Shown here: positions 8,580 through 18,790 of the stretch, in pieces
Numbering within the stretch: the first letter of the stretch is position 1
Layout: each line of letters starts with the position of its first letter
From: Candidatus Thioglobus perditus
GTDB taxonomy: Bacteria; Pseudomonadota; Gammaproteobacteria; PS1; Pseudothioglobaceae
Assembly: GCA_002909145.1 (NCBI GenBank)
Contig: PNQY01000087.1
Span: forward strand, 1-47,762
Direction: 5' to 3'
DNA length: 47,762 bases
Program-made: the position numbers and the translations under genes
Notes under the pieces: model-generated
Databases searched by the model: none
Seen by the model: only the letters and a program-made list of their open reading frames with translations
Told to the model about the DNA's origin: nothing

Positions 8580-9332
8580 TTAAACCTTTTTAGCTCGTTT
8601 TTTTAACCTGCGTTTTTGTCTAACTTCAATCATAGTCATAATTAAACCTGATAAAGCATAAGCAAAAAAGAATACAAATAAAATTGCACTTGGCCACACG
8701 GTTATAACAATTATTATCAATGTCGCAATAAGTAATAATTTAAACGAAGACCTGCCCTTAAGATTGATTTCTTTAAAGCTATAGTAACGGACATTACTAA
8801 CCATAAGTACGCCAGCTCCTACTAAAACAACCCATGCAAACAACACTAAATACTGATCATCATAAGCTGTAATACCTATTATGTCTTTAGTCCACACCAT
8901 TCCGGCAATAAGAGCTGCAGCTGCAGGTGATGGCAAACCTTGAAAATAGCGTTTATCTTCAATGCCAATCTGAGTATTAAATCGTGCCAAACGTAATGCT
9001 CCAGCAGCAACATACACAAACGCACCAAGCCAACCAATATTGCCTAGATCTGCAAATAGCCAAAAATACATAAGTAGGGCTGGAGCAATTCCAAAAGAAA
9101 CCATGTCAGCCATAGAGTCATACTGGGCACCAAATTCACTCTGAGTATTGGTAAGGCGAGCTACACGACCATCAAGACCATCCCACAACATTGCAACAAA
9201 TATAGCAATAGCCGCATCACCATACTGACCTTTGGTTGCTAGAATTATGGCAAAAAATCCAGAGAATAAACCAAACGTGGTTAGAATGTTTGGTAGTAAG
9301 TAAACTCCTCTTTTTACTTTTTTATCTGTCAT
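8580..9332 (-). CDS. pssA: CDP-diacylglycerol-serine O-phosphatidyltransferase
   Basis: This 250-aa inner-membrane enzyme makes phosphatidylserine, the precursor of phosphatidylethanolamine. The CDP-alcohol phosphatidyltransferase motif is complete: D51-G-L-D54-G-R-V-A-R, then G68, D72 and D76. Six or more hydrophobic segments follow, and the tail is very basic (KKRAKKV). Length and N-terminal RGVYLLPNILTT match the type II family found beside ilvC in many proteobacteria. No Shine-Dalgarno sequence is visible. A TATAAT box lies only six bases before the ATG, so a leaderless mRNA is possible. Confidence 0.93.
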   Translation of the reverse strand: MTDKKVKRGVYLLPNILTTFGLFSGFFAIILATKGQYGDAAIAIFVAMLWDGLDGRVARLTNTQSEFGAQYDSMADMVSFGIAPALLMYFWLFADLGNIGWLGAFVYVAAGALRLARFNTQIGIEDKRYFQGLPSPAAAALIAGMVWTKDIIGITAYDDQYLVLFAWVVLVGAGVLMVSNVRYYSFKEINLKGRSSFKLLLIATLIIIVITVWPSAILFVFFFAYALSGLIMTMIEVRQKRRLKKRAKKV

Positions 9333-9338
9333 ATATAG

Positions 9339-9344
9339 ATTATA
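9339..9344 (-). promoter_or_regulatory. Candidate minus-10 box for pssA
   Basis: TATAAT on the minus strand (complement of 9339-9344) lies six bases before the pssA ATG. A weak TTGGGC is 17 bp upstream, inside the stem of the ilvC terminator. If used, transcription would begin at or next to the start codon. Confidence 0.4.
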
Positions 9345-9359
9345 GTGCTTTATAAATAA

Positions 9360-9384
9360 AAACGCCCAACAAAGTTGGGCGTTT
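9360..9384 (-). terminator. Rho-independent terminator after ilvC
   Basis: AAACGCCCAAC (9360-9370), loop AAA, and GTTGGGCGTTT (9374-9384) form an 11-bp perfect stem. On the minus strand it is followed by TTATTTAT. It lies 12 bp past the ilvC stop and separates the ilv operon from pssA. Confidence 0.85.
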
Positions 9385-9396
9385 ATTTAAGAATGA

Positions 9397-10410
<1,014 letters not shown>

Positions 10411-10449
10411 CTATGTAAAAGCACTCCAATGTGCCTAATTTGTTTAACC

Positions 10450-10926
10450 TTATCTTTTCTGACAAACGCCGGTTACGCCTGTTCTAGAAACCTCTAAAAT
10501 CCTAAACGCATCTAATGCATCTAAAAAATCATCAATTTTTTTACCCTGTCCTGCAAGCTCAATAATGTAGCTGTCTTCTGACACATCTACGATCTTGCAT
10601 GCAAAATCATCAATTTTTTTATCTATATCAGCTTGAGTATCTTTGTTAACATATACTTTAACCAACAACAACTCACGCTCGATATGTTCAGTCGCAGTAA
10701 GATCTGTAACCTTAGCAACATCAACTAATTTATTAAGCTGTTTAACAATTTGTTCAATAATTCCATCATCACCTATACTTACAATGGTCATACGTGAAAG
10801 CGTTGGATCATTTGTAGGTGCAACAGTCAATGACTCAATATTAAAACCTCGAGCTGAAAACAAACCAGAAACTCTTGAAAGAGCTCCGGCCTCATTTTCT
10901 AACATTACTGAGATAATATGTCTCAT
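10450..10926 (-). CDS. ilvH: Acetolactate synthase small (regulatory) subunit
   Basis: This 158-aa subunit activates the catalytic subunit and confers valine feedback inhibition. An N-terminal ACT domain covers about residues 1-75 (RHIISVMLENEAGALSRVSGLFSARGFNIESLTV), followed by a second ACT-like half. Length equals IlvH/IlvN of the full-size type. Its ATG overlaps the ilvB stop by 4 bp, the classic arrangement for stoichiometric partners. Confidence 0.95.
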   Translation of the reverse strand: MRHIISVMLENEAGALSRVSGLFSARGFNIESLTVAPTNDPTLSRMTIVSIGDDGIIEQIVKQLNKLVDVAKVTDLTATEHIERELLLVKVYVNKDTQADIDKKIDDFACKIVDVSEDSYIIELAGQGKKIDDFLDALDAFRILEVSRTGVTGVCQKR

Positions 10927-12653
10927 ACTAAATTAACCCCCTGGTTATCACCTTCTATCTTATCACGGTCACCTAAAATCATCTCATTGTGCCCTGCTCC
11001 GGCAGGAATCATTGGGAATACATTTTCAGTATGATCAGTAATAATATCCAAGAATACTGTCCTATCTTTTTGTTTAAATGCCTCAATAAGTGCAGGCTTC
11101 AAATCACTTTCATCTTCAACTTTAATACCTATATGTCCGTAACTTTCAGCTAATTTGACAAAATCAGGAATAGAATCCATATAACTCATTGAATAGCGTT
11201 TTTCATAGAAAAACTCTTGCCATTGGCGTACCATTCCAAGATAGCTATTATTCATATTGATAATCTTAACTGGTGTAGAGAATTGCAGCATAGTTGACAA
11301 TTCTTGCGTCATCATCTGGATACTTCCGTCTCCGGTAACACAAGCTACATCCATATCGGGCATAGCAACCTTCGCACCCATAGCAGCCGGGAGTCCGAAG
11401 CCCATTGTTCCCAAGCCACCAGAAGTAATTAAACGTCTTGGTTCATCAAATTTGTAATATTGTGCTGCCCACATTTGATGCTGTCCAACATCAGTAGATA
11501 CAATTGCATTACCCTTTGTAACATCATACAAAGCTTCAATAACACTTTGTGGTTTAATAACACCTTTAGAGGTTTTATATGCCAATGAATCTATAGAGCG
11601 CCATTTTTTAATATCTGACCACCAAGTAGATATATCTTGTATTGATCTTGTATTCATAGCTGCAATCAAGTCTTCTAGTACAGACTTAACATCTCCAACA
11701 ATCGGAGCGTCAACAGCAACATTTTTTGAAATAGAAGTTGGATCAATATCAATATGTACAATCTTAGCTGCTGGACAGAACTTGTCAACGTTGGCTGTCA
11801 CACGATCATCAAATCTTGCGCCCACAGCTATAACACAATCAGACCCATGCATCGCCATATTAGCCTCATAGGTTCCGTGCATTCCAAGCATACCTAACGA
11901 TAACTTGTCAGTTGCAGGGTAAGCGCCCAAACCCATTAATGTTTGAGTAATAGGGAAGCCTAAGTTTTTAGTGAATTTTGTAAGTTCATTGCTAGCATTG
12001 CCAGTAATGCATCCACCACCTGTATAAATAATTGGTCGCTTAGCATTAGCGATTAAATCTGCAGCTGCATTAATTTGTTCAGCATTGGCACGACCCACAA
12101 CACTATATGAGCGTATATCAACTGAACTAGGGTATTCTTGCTCTTCAATTTCAGCAATAGTAATATCTTTAGGAATATCAATAAGTACTGGACCTGGGCG
12201 TCCAGTGGTAGCAATATGAAATGCCTTTTTAACAGTGCTTGCAATTTTATTAATATCTTTAATCAAAAAGTTATGCTTAACACATGAACGAGTAATACCT
12301 ACAGCATCAACCTCTTGGAATGCATCATTACCAATAAGCTGAGAAGGAACTTGTCCTGAAATAATTACCATTGGAATGGAATCCATATATGCTGTTGCAA
12401 TACCAGTTACAGCATTAGTTATACCTGGTCCACTTGTTACCAAGGCTACACCACACTTTCCACTTGTACGAGCATAACCATCTGCAGCATGTGCAGCACC
12501 TTGCTCATGACGAACAAGAATATGATCTATTTCTGTACAAGCATCAAGAGCATCATAAATATGTAAAACTGCACCACCTGGATAACCAAATATATGCTTC
12601 ACCCCCTCACTTTGGAGACTGTTTACTAAAATTTTAGCGCCATTTAACTTCAT
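10923..12653 (-). CDS. ilvB: Acetolactate synthase large (catalytic) subunit
   Basis: This 576-aa thiamine-diphosphate and FAD enzyme makes 2-acetolactate from pyruvate, or acetohydroxybutyrate with 2-oxobutyrate. The catalytic glutamate E50 sits in VRHEQGAAHAADGYAR. The central FAD domain follows, and the ThDP/Mg motif starts at GDGSIQMM and ends at NNSYLGMVRQWQ. Length matches IlvB/IlvI/IlvG; the isozyme letter cannot be decided from sequence. It is the first gene of ilvB-ilvH-ilvC. A TATAAT box and two direct TATACCTA copies lie just upstream. Confidence 0.95.
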   Translation of the reverse strand: MKLNGAKILVNSLQSEGVKHIFGYPGGAVLHIYDALDACTEIDHILVRHEQGAAHAADGYARTSGKCGVALVTSGPGITNAVTGIATAYMDSIPMVIISGQVPSQLIGNDAFQEVDAVGITRSCVKHNFLIKDINKIASTVKKAFHIATTGRPGPVLIDIPKDITIAEIEEQEYPSSVDIRSYSVVGRANAEQINAAADLIANAKRPIIYTGGGCITGNASNELTKFTKNLGFPITQTLMGLGAYPATDKLSLGMLGMHGTYEANMAMHGSDCVIAVGARFDDRVTANVDKFCPAAKIVHIDIDPTSISKNVAVDAPIVGDVKSVLEDLIAAMNTRSIQDISTWWSDIKKWRSIDSLAYKTSKGVIKPQSVIEALYDVTKGNAIVSTDVGQHQMWAAQYYKFDEPRRLITSGGLGTMGFGLPAAMGAKVAMPDMDVACVTGDGSIQMMTQELSTMLQFSTPVKIINMNNSYLGMVRQWQEFFYEKRYSMSYMDSIPDFVKLAESYGHIGIKVEDESDLKPALIEAFKQKDRTVFLDIITDHTENVFPMIPAGAGHNEMILGDRDKIEGDNQGVNLV

Positions 12654-12682
12654 TGCTTTAGATAGGAATAAAAAACTTTTTA

Positions 12683-12714
12683 ATTATACCTAATGAGGAT
12701 TTAATATATACCTA
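12683..12714 (-). promoter_or_regulatory. ilvB promoter region with paired direct repeats
   Basis: A TATAAT box (complement of 12683-12688) lies about 30 bp before the ilvB ATG. The 8-mer TATACCTA (plus-strand sense) occurs at 12685-12692 and 12707-12714, exactly 22 bp apart, one copy overlapping the -10 box. The spacing of two helical turns suggests a same-face protein site. Confidence 0.45.
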
Positions 12715-12717
12715 GTA

Positions 12718-13629
12718 TTACAAGGAATTTTGCCAGTCTTCAGAATAGAATTGAATAGGCGAATCTTCTTGTTCAAATATCTCTATAGACCACGTTTCTG
12801 GTCTTTCTAAAATTGCCGATAATAACTGATCATTTAATAAATGCCCGGTTTTATACCCCTCATAATGACCAATTAAATTACCGCCAAGCAAATACAAATC
12901 TCCTACAATATCCAAGATTTTATGCTTAACAAACTCATTTTGATAGCGCATACCATCCTCATTTAAAACATCATCATCACTAAGGGCAATAGCATTGTCC
13001 ATACTAGCACCAAGAGCTAAGTTTTGTCTTTGCATTTTTTCTACATCCTTCATATAGCCAAAGGTTCTTGCGCGTGATATTTCTTTTAAATATGATTGTT
13101 TAGCAAAATCAACACTTAATATCTGCCCACTTTCCTTCACTTTTTTATGCTTAAAGTCAATTTCTAGTGAAACCTTAAATCCATCATAAGGTGATACTTG
13201 TGCCCAACTGTCTTTGTTCTCGACTCTAACGGTGTCTTTAATTACAAAAAACCTTTTATGCTCTTTTTGCTCTTCAATACCAGCGGACTGCACTAAAAAA
13301 ATAAATGGTGCAGACGATCCATCCATAATTGGAACCTCAAATGAATCAAGCTCCACCAGAATATTGTCAATTCCAAGAGCTGAAAATGCGCTCATAAGAT
13401 GCTCAACGGTTGATACTTTTACTCCTTGATTTTCAAGACCGGTAGACAGTACAACTTCATTAACATACGCATTGTGGGCCCTGACTAACTTACCACCAAC
13501 ATCCATACGTCTAAAAACAACGCCATGGTCAATCTCTGCAGGTATCAATGTCATATTTACAACGTTTCCACTATGAATACCAACCCCTCTAGCTTTAACT
13601 TCTTTTTTAATTGTTCTTTGCTTAATCAT
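12718..13629 (-). CDS. lpxC: UDP-3-O-acyl-N-acetylglucosamine deacetylase
   Basis: This 303-aa zinc amidase catalyses the committed step of lipid A synthesis. Zinc ligands and catalytic residues are visible: H77 ([15 protein letters not shown]), E76, H236 and D240 in [14 protein letters not shown], and the general acid H263 in YKTGHLLN. Length is as in E. coli LpxC. It follows ftsA by only 6 bp, where ftsZ would normally sit in between. The ilvB gene lies 64 bp downstream on the same strand with no clear terminator. Confidence 0.96.
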   Translation of the reverse strand: MIKQRTIKKEVKARGVGIHSGNVVNMTLIPAEIDHGVVFRRMDVGGKLVRAHNAYVNEVVLSTGLENQGVKVSTVEHLMSAFSALGIDNILVELDSFEVPIMDGSSAPFIFLVQSAGIEEQKEHKRFFVIKDTVRVENKDSWAQVSPYDGFKVSLEIDFKHKKVKESGQILSVDFAKQSYLKEISRARTFGYMKDVEKMQRQNLALGASMDNAIALSDDDVLNEDGMRYQNEFVKHKILDIVGDLYLLGGNLIGHYEGYKTGHLLNDQLLSAILERPETWSIEIFEQEDSPIQFYSEDWQNSL

Positions 13630-13635
13630 AGTTTT

Positions 13636-14865
13636 TTATAATTCAAATAGTGACTTTACTTTGCCCATAAAATTATTTTGTTTATCTTGTTGTGTAACTT
13701 CTAAATCAATATCCATATCAGAATTATGCATTAATAATCCTAATGCCGATGAATAAACAGGGTTTGAAATAACAACTTCCTTGCCTTTAATTTTATCAGT
13801 ATTCACTTTAGCAATCTTTGCTCTTATTCTAGAATGTTTTAATAACAACTCATCGCACCCACGCAGAAGTGTGGCTCCACCGGTTAAAACAAAGCCTGAT
13901 TTTATTTTTCTATCCAATTTTTGTTTACTTAAGTCTTGTTTAATTAATGAGTATATACTCGAATAAGAATCCTCTATTACCCCAATAAGATCGTGCATTG
14001 ATAGATAACTATCTTCAGTAGCATCAGTTTGTTTAAACTCAACAAGAGAATCTTCACCAGCAAGGCTTAATTGTGCAGCAACAGCACATTTAGTCTTAAT
14101 TCTTTCTGCCTCTGCAAATGTAGTATTAAATGCATACGAAATATTTTCAGTAACACTATTGCCAGCAAGTTGATAGATGGCACTATAGGTTATACTTCCA
14201 TTAGTAAATACCGATATATTAGTAACTCCAGCACCCATATCAACAAAACAAACCCCGTTGTCTTTTTCATCTTGAGTTATACAAGATTCGCTTCCAGCTA
14301 TAGAATCAAGAACAACTCCTTCTATTGCCAAGTTGTTATTAACCTCGATGCTTTTATGAATGGCACTCATGGACTGATTAGATACAACAGCAATATGCAT
14401 ATGTGCAACTAACAATGAAGCTTTTAAATCAACGGGATTGTCAATAATATCAAGCTCTTTATCAATAGTAAAATGCTTAATAGTAGAACTTAAAACTCTT
14501 TTATTAGTTAATGTGGGAACAACTGATGCGTGCTCGATTGCAGAGCCTATATCAGCACTGGTAATAAAATCTCCTAGTATAGGAAACTCTCTATCTTGGT
14601 TAATTGTGGTTAAGTGTAAATCTGAGATATTGGTAGTGATCTTAAGGATCTCACTATTACAACTTTTACAAGTGTCTACTAAAACTTCTCTAATTGCTTT
14701 TGATGTTTGATCAACATTAACAATAGAGCCTTTCTTGACCCCGGCAGATGAGCCTAATCCTTGGCCAAATACCTCTATTTTCCCATTTATTTCTTCACCG
14801 AACAAAACTACAATTTTGCTAGTGCCAATATCTATACTGGCGAAGAAATTACCATTATTAGCCAT
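13636..14865 (-). CDS. ftsA: Cell division protein FtsA
   Basis: This 409-aa actin-fold ATPase normally tethers FtsZ to the membrane and recruits divisome proteins. The N-terminal phosphate-1 motif SIDIGTSKIVVLFGE (10-24), the SHS2/1C insertion, CFVDMGAGVTNISVF (phosphate-2) and VLTGGATLLRGC (adenosine motif) are intact. A short C-terminal amphipathic segment (NNFMGKVKSLFEL) fits the membrane-targeting helix. A linker before it keeps the usual architecture. ftsQ and ftsZ are both absent from the neighbourhood: dusA is upstream (8-bp overlap) and lpxC is downstream. The protein itself looks functional, not decayed. Confidence 0.93.
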   Translation of the reverse strand: MANNGNFFASIDIGTSKIVVLFGEEINGKIEVFGQGLGSSAGVKKGSIVNVDQTSKAIREVLVDTCKSCNSEILKITTNISDLHLTTINQDREFPILGDFITSADIGSAIEHASVVPTLTNKRVLSSTIKHFTIDKELDIIDNPVDLKASLLVAHMHIAVVSNQSMSAIHKSIEVNNNLAIEGVVLDSIAGSESCITQDEKDNGVCFVDMGAGVTNISVFTNGSITYSAIYQLAGNSVTENISYAFNTTFAEAERIKTKCAVAAQLSLAGEDSLVEFKQTDATEDSYLSMHDLIGVIEDSYSSIYSLIKQDLSKQKLDRKIKSGFVLTGGATLLRGCDELLLKHSRIRAKIAKVNTDKIKGKEVVISNPVYSSALGLLMHNSDMDIDLEVTQQDKQNNFMGKVKSLFEL

Positions 14866-15823
14866 TTTCTTGCTCCATAAATTTTAGCCACATATACAAA
14901 TGATCAAATTCAACTGTCTTTCCACTAAGCAATCGTCTAAATTTTTTGGCATTCTGCTGCCCATGATACAATCCCAAAATATGCCGTGTCATTGACCTAA
15001 TTGGTACAGATTTATCATGTTGAGCTTTCATATATTCAATAAACTTTAACAACACTTGTTCACGACTAATAATTGAATTATTCTGTCCATAAATCAAATT
15101 ATCAACTTTGGCCAAAATATAAGGCTGATGATACACTGACCGACCAAGCATTACATTATCAACACTTTGTAAATGCAATAACGCATCATCAAGTGTCATA
15201 ATACCGCCATTAATGCCAATAGTTAAATTTGGAAATTCTTTTTTAATCCGATACACCCAATCATAATTAAGAGGTGGTATTGTTCTATTGTCTTTAGGAC
15301 TAAGCCCCTCTAACCAAGCTTTTCTAGCATGAATAACAAAATTATCACATCCAGATTTGTTAACTATATCAATAAAATTTACCAATTCAGTGTAACTTTG
15401 CATATCGTCCACACCAATACGCGACTTAACAGTAACAGGTATATCTACTTTTGACTTCATGCTATCTACACATTGCGCAACAATTTCAGGCGTTTGCATC
15501 AAACAAGCTCCAAAATTACCAGAGCGAACCCTATCAGATGGACAGCCGACATTGATATTCACTTCATCATAACCCCAATCTTGCACTATTTTTGCCGCAT
15601 CTGCCATCTCTCTTGGTTCGCTGCCCCCTAATTGCAATACTAGTGGATGTTCTAACTCATCATAGTCAAGAAGTCTATTTTTATCACCATGAATAACGGC
15701 CTTTGCGGTTACCATTTCGCTCCATAGTTGGGATTTTTTAGACATTATTCGGTAAAAATAACGACAATGCCTATCAGTCCAATCCATCATTGGAGCTACT
15801 GAAAATTTATGCTTATAACCCAT
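14858..15823 (-). CDS. dusA: tRNA-dihydrouridine synthase A
   Basis: The 321-aa FMN enzyme reduces U20/U20a in the tRNA D-loop. The TIM barrel begins VAPMMDWTDRHCRYFYR, typical of DusA. The catalytic cysteine is C94 in NVGCPSDRV, and the FMN phosphate region includes INGGI. Length matches DusA. It overlaps pncC by 11 bp upstream and ftsA by 8 bp downstream, so it belongs to the compact pepN-to-lpxC transcript. Confidence 0.94.
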   Translation of the reverse strand: MGYKHKFSVAPMMDWTDRHCRYFYRIMSKKSQLWSEMVTAKAVIHGDKNRLLDYDELEHPLVLQLGGSEPREMADAAKIVQDWGYDEVNINVGCPSDRVRSGNFGACLMQTPEIVAQCVDSMKSKVDIPVTVKSRIGVDDMQSYTELVNFIDIVNKSGCDNFVIHARKAWLEGLSPKDNRTIPPLNYDWVYRIKKEFPNLTIGINGGIMTLDDALLHLQSVDNVMLGRSVYHQPYILAKVDNLIYGQNNSIISREQVLLKFIEYMKAQHDKSVPIRSMTRHILGLYHGQQNAKKFRRLLSGKTVEFDHLYMWLKFMEQENG

Positions 15824-16280
15824 TAATTAAAGTTGCAACAACAAACTCAACACTTGCTGCTACCACCTGCTCTCTAGATCCGTCAAAAGTCTTGGTTGTA
15901 GTAAAGCACTTGCCCAATATGCAAAATCCAAAACAAACCATACCTACAGGCTTATTTTTTGTACCTCCAGTTGGTCCAGCAATGCCAGTAATCGAAACAC
16001 CAATATCAGACCTGGAGTTATTAATAACCCCATCAACCATTTGCCTTGCGGTCTGCTCACTCACCGCCCCAAATTCATCAAGAGTTTCAAGTGTAACCCC
16101 AAGCATATCTATTTTTGCCTGATTTGAATAAGTTATAAACCCTCTATCAAAATATGTGGATGAGCCACTACTACTTGTAAGTAGTGCTGATAAATTTCCT
16201 CCAGTACAAGACTCAGCAACAGAAATACTTAAATTATTCTGTTTTAACAACTTAACTAATTTTATAAAATTATTACTCAC
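15813..16280 (-). CDS. pncC: Nicotinamide-nucleotide amidohydrolase (CinA C-terminal domain)
   Basis: This 155-aa stand-alone CinA_C domain protein should deamidate NMN to nicotinic acid mononucleotide in pyridine nucleotide recycling. The signature AESCTGG is at 22-28, with SGSSTYFDRGFITYSN and GVSITGIAGPTGG downstream. Length equals E. coli PncC (YgaD). The start is GTG at 16278-16280 and overlaps the pepN stop as GTGA, indicating translational coupling. Confidence 0.92.
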   Translation of the reverse strand: MSNNFIKLVKLLKQNNLSISVAESCTGGNLSALLTSSSGSSTYFDRGFITYSNQAKIDMLGVTLETLDEFGAVSEQTARQMVDGVINNSRSDIGVSITGIAGPTGGTKNKPVGMVCFGFCILGKCFTTTKTFDGSREQVVAASVEFVVATLINGL

Positions 16281-18790
16281 TTTAGTGCCGCTTGAACAAT
16301 TTCAAAAATATCCTTAGATAAGTTTTTAGTTGCTAATATTCTTTCTAATTGTTGTTTTTGTAAGTTACGCAATTCAGGTGTAAATTTTTTCCAATAATTA
16401 TAAACTGCAACCAATCTTGCGCCTATTTGTGGATTGGATTTATCCAATTTTATAACAATATCGGTAAAGAACTCATAGCCTCTCTTATTATGAAAATTAA
16501 TATAGTTTTGTGAAAAACTACCAACCACACTACGCAATCTATTTGGGTTGTTAAATGAGAACAGCTCATGCTGCATAAGTTTTTCAATAACTTTAATATC
16601 AGCAAGTGTGGATATTGACTGAACAGCAAAATATTTATCCATTACTTGCACGTCGTCTTTAAATTCTTGAAAAAAACTATCAAGCGCAATGTTTTTATAC
16701 TTATTTTTATTTGTAATCAATGCATTCAAACTAGCTATCTTATCACTCATACAATTAGCCAAGTCAAACTGCTTATAAGCCAAGTCAAACTCACCGTCTT
16801 TGGCTAAATAATATAAACAAATATTCTTAAGAGATCTATTACCAACAGCTTCTGATGTTAATTCGTATTCTTTTTCTATATCAATACTTAAATAAGTATC
16901 TAACAATATTGACTTAAGATTTTCAACAACTTTATTAACAGCCACTTCACGCTTATTATGAATATCAAACACGTCAATTACTTCAACCTGCTGATGAATA
17001 AACCTTTCACTAGGCAGCGTTAATATCTCACAAACAAGAGATTTATCATTTGTATTTTTAATTAATTTTTCAAGCGCACTAAAGAATGAATTCTCATTTA
17101 TTTTTTCAGGAAACAAAATAAGATCTAACCATAGATTTTGGGCATTATCCCAACGACTAAAAGCATCAGTATCATTGCCAACTAAAAATATTCTTTGTTC
17201 AGTATTTAAATCTGTAATTAATTTAACTGGTGCGGAAAACCCTCTCAGCCATGATGGAGTTGGGTTTGATTGTATGTTTTTAAAAGTATAGCTCTCTTCC
17301 TTATTATTTAGAATCAAAACCCCGTCTTCAATCTCTTTTCCATTTTTGTCTATCAATCCAAACTTAATTGGCAAATAATAATTACACTTAGAATTTTGCT
17401 TAATATTAACTTTAAAAATTTTAGTATTTTTATCATAATTAGAACCAATTCTAATCTCTGGTGTTCCTTTTTGAGAATACCAATACATAAATTGAGAAAA
17501 ATCAAAATCATTTGCATCGCTCATACTTGATACAAAATCATCAATAGTCACCGCACTACCATCATGACGCTCAAAGTACAACTTCATACCCTTCTGAAAC
17601 CCATCCTCACCCAATAGTGTATGAATCATACGAATAACCTCCGCACCTTTTTCATATACAGTAAAGGTGTAAAAATTATTCATTTCTATATAACTCTCCG
17701 GTCTAACTGGATGAGACATAGGGCCGGCATCTTCTGCAAATTGAAAAGTCCTAAGAGCATTAACATCTTCAATACGCTTGATAGACCTAGAATGCAAATC
17801 AGAAGTAAACTCCTGGTCTCTAAAAACAGTCAGCCCCTCTTTTAAGCTTAGTTGGAACCAATCTCTACAAGTAACTCTGTTTCCAGTCCAATTATGAAAA
17901 TACTCATGTCCAATTACCGCCTCAACGTTAATAAAATCTTTATCTGTTGCAGTGTGTGGATCAGCAAGTACATAAGTAGAGTTAAATATATTGAGACCCT
18001 TATTTTCCATAGCTCCCATATTGAAATCATCAACTGCCACAATCATATAAATATCTAAATCATATTCAAGACCAAAGCGTTTTTCATCCCAAGAAAATGA
18101 ACGCTTAAGAGCATCCATAGCAAACTTAGTTTTATTTATATTATGCTTCTCTACATAAATCTTAAGCGCCACATTATTGCCAGATTTAGTAGTATAAATA
18201 TCTTCAAGTACCGCAAAATCACCTGCAACAAGTGCAAATAAATAACAAGGCTTTGGTGTGGGATCATGCCAAACAACAGAGCCATCTTCTTTATCAGTTA
18301 AATTGCCATTACTTAATAACACCGGATATTTTTTATTATTAGCTCTAATACGAGTGGTAAATATACTAAGTACATCTGGCCTATCCAAATAGTAAGTTAT
18401 TTGTCTAAATCCATGCGCTTCACACTGTGTGCAAAAACTACCACTTGATTTATATAGCCCGTTTAAAGATGTGTTGTTTTCTGGATGTATTCTAGTCTTC
18501 ACTTGCAATATAAATTCATCTGCAAGGTTGTCTAATTCAATACCGTCATCAACTAACTTGTACTCAGCTTCAGCGCCATTAATCAATACAGAAAGCAATT
18601 CAAGATCAACTCCATTTAAAAATAGTGAATTATCTTTATTGTCTAACTTTGGATTTTTATAAAAACTAATTTTTGATGTAACTATTGTTTCATCTTCAAA
18701 CAACTCAAAATCCAGATCAGTAGTATGAATTAAATACTCACTAGGGGTATAGCTCTTACGATAGATTGGTTGTGGCTCTATATTGTTAAT
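16277..18790 (-). CDS. pepN: Aminopeptidase N, with an apparently non-standard start codon
   Basis: This M1-family zinc aminopeptidase completes cytoplasmic protein turnover. GAMEN (GAMENKGLN) and HEYFH-NW zinc/catalytic motifs are intact. The first ATG/GTG/TTG in frame is TTG 18701-18703, but conserved PepN sequence continues upstream (PQPIYRKSYTPSEYLI), and no standard start precedes it before an in-frame stop at 18812-18814. I place the start at ATT 18788-18790 because GGGAG (complement of 18798-18802) lies seven bases upstream. The protein is then 837 aa, with GAMEN at 259-263 and HExxH at 295-299, only two residues off E. coli numbering. ATA at 18779-18781 is an alternative. It overlaps uppP and couples to pncC. 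Confidence 0.9.
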   Translation of the reverse strand: MNNIEPQPIYRKSYTPSEYLIHTTDLDFELFEDETIVTSKISFYKNPKLDNKDNSLFLNGVDLELLSVLINGAEAEYKLVDDGIELDNLADEFILQVKTRIHPENNTSLNGLYKSSGSFCTQCEAHGFRQITYYLDRPDVLSIFTTRIRANNKKYPVLLSNGNLTDKEDGSVVWHDPTPKPCYLFALVAGDFAVLEDIYTTKSGNNVALKIYVEKHNINKTKFAMDALKRSFSWDEKRFGLEYDLDIYMIVAVDDFNMGAMENKGLNIFNSTYVLADPHTATDKDFINVEAVIGHEYFHNWTGNRVTCRDWFQLSLKEGLTVFRDQEFTSDLHSRSIKRIEDVNALRTFQFAEDAGPMSHPVRPESYIEMNNFYTFTVYEKGAEVIRMIHTLLGEDGFQKGMKLYFERHDGSAVTIDDFVSSMSDANDFDFSQFMYWYSQKGTPEIRIGSNYDKNTKIFKVNIKQNSKCNYYLPIKFGLIDKNGKEIEDGVLILNNKEESYTFKNIQSNPTPSWLRGFSAPVKLITDLNTEQRIFLVGNDTDAFSRWDNAQNLWLDLILFPEKINENSFFSALEKLIKNTNDKSLVCEILTLPSERFIHQQVEVIDVFDIHNKREVAVNKVVENLKSILLDTYLSIDIEKEYELTSEAVGNRSLKNICLYYLAKDGEFDLAYKQFDLANCMSDKIASLNALITNKNKYKNIALDSFFQEFKDDVQVMDKYFAVQSISTLADIKVIEKLMQHELFSFNNPNRLRSVVGSFSQNYINFHNKRGYEFFTDIVIKLDKSNPQIGARLVAVYNYWKKFTPELRNLQKQQLERILATKNLSKDIFEIVQAALK

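Noticed and set aside
13629-13636. A hidden or degraded ftsZ between ftsA and lpxC
   Set aside because: Only 6 bp separate the genes, so no remnant can be present.
14071-14412. 113-aa plus-strand ORF opposite ftsA
   Set aside because: It is a shadow of ftsA on the other strand, with no ribosome site and no recognisable domain.
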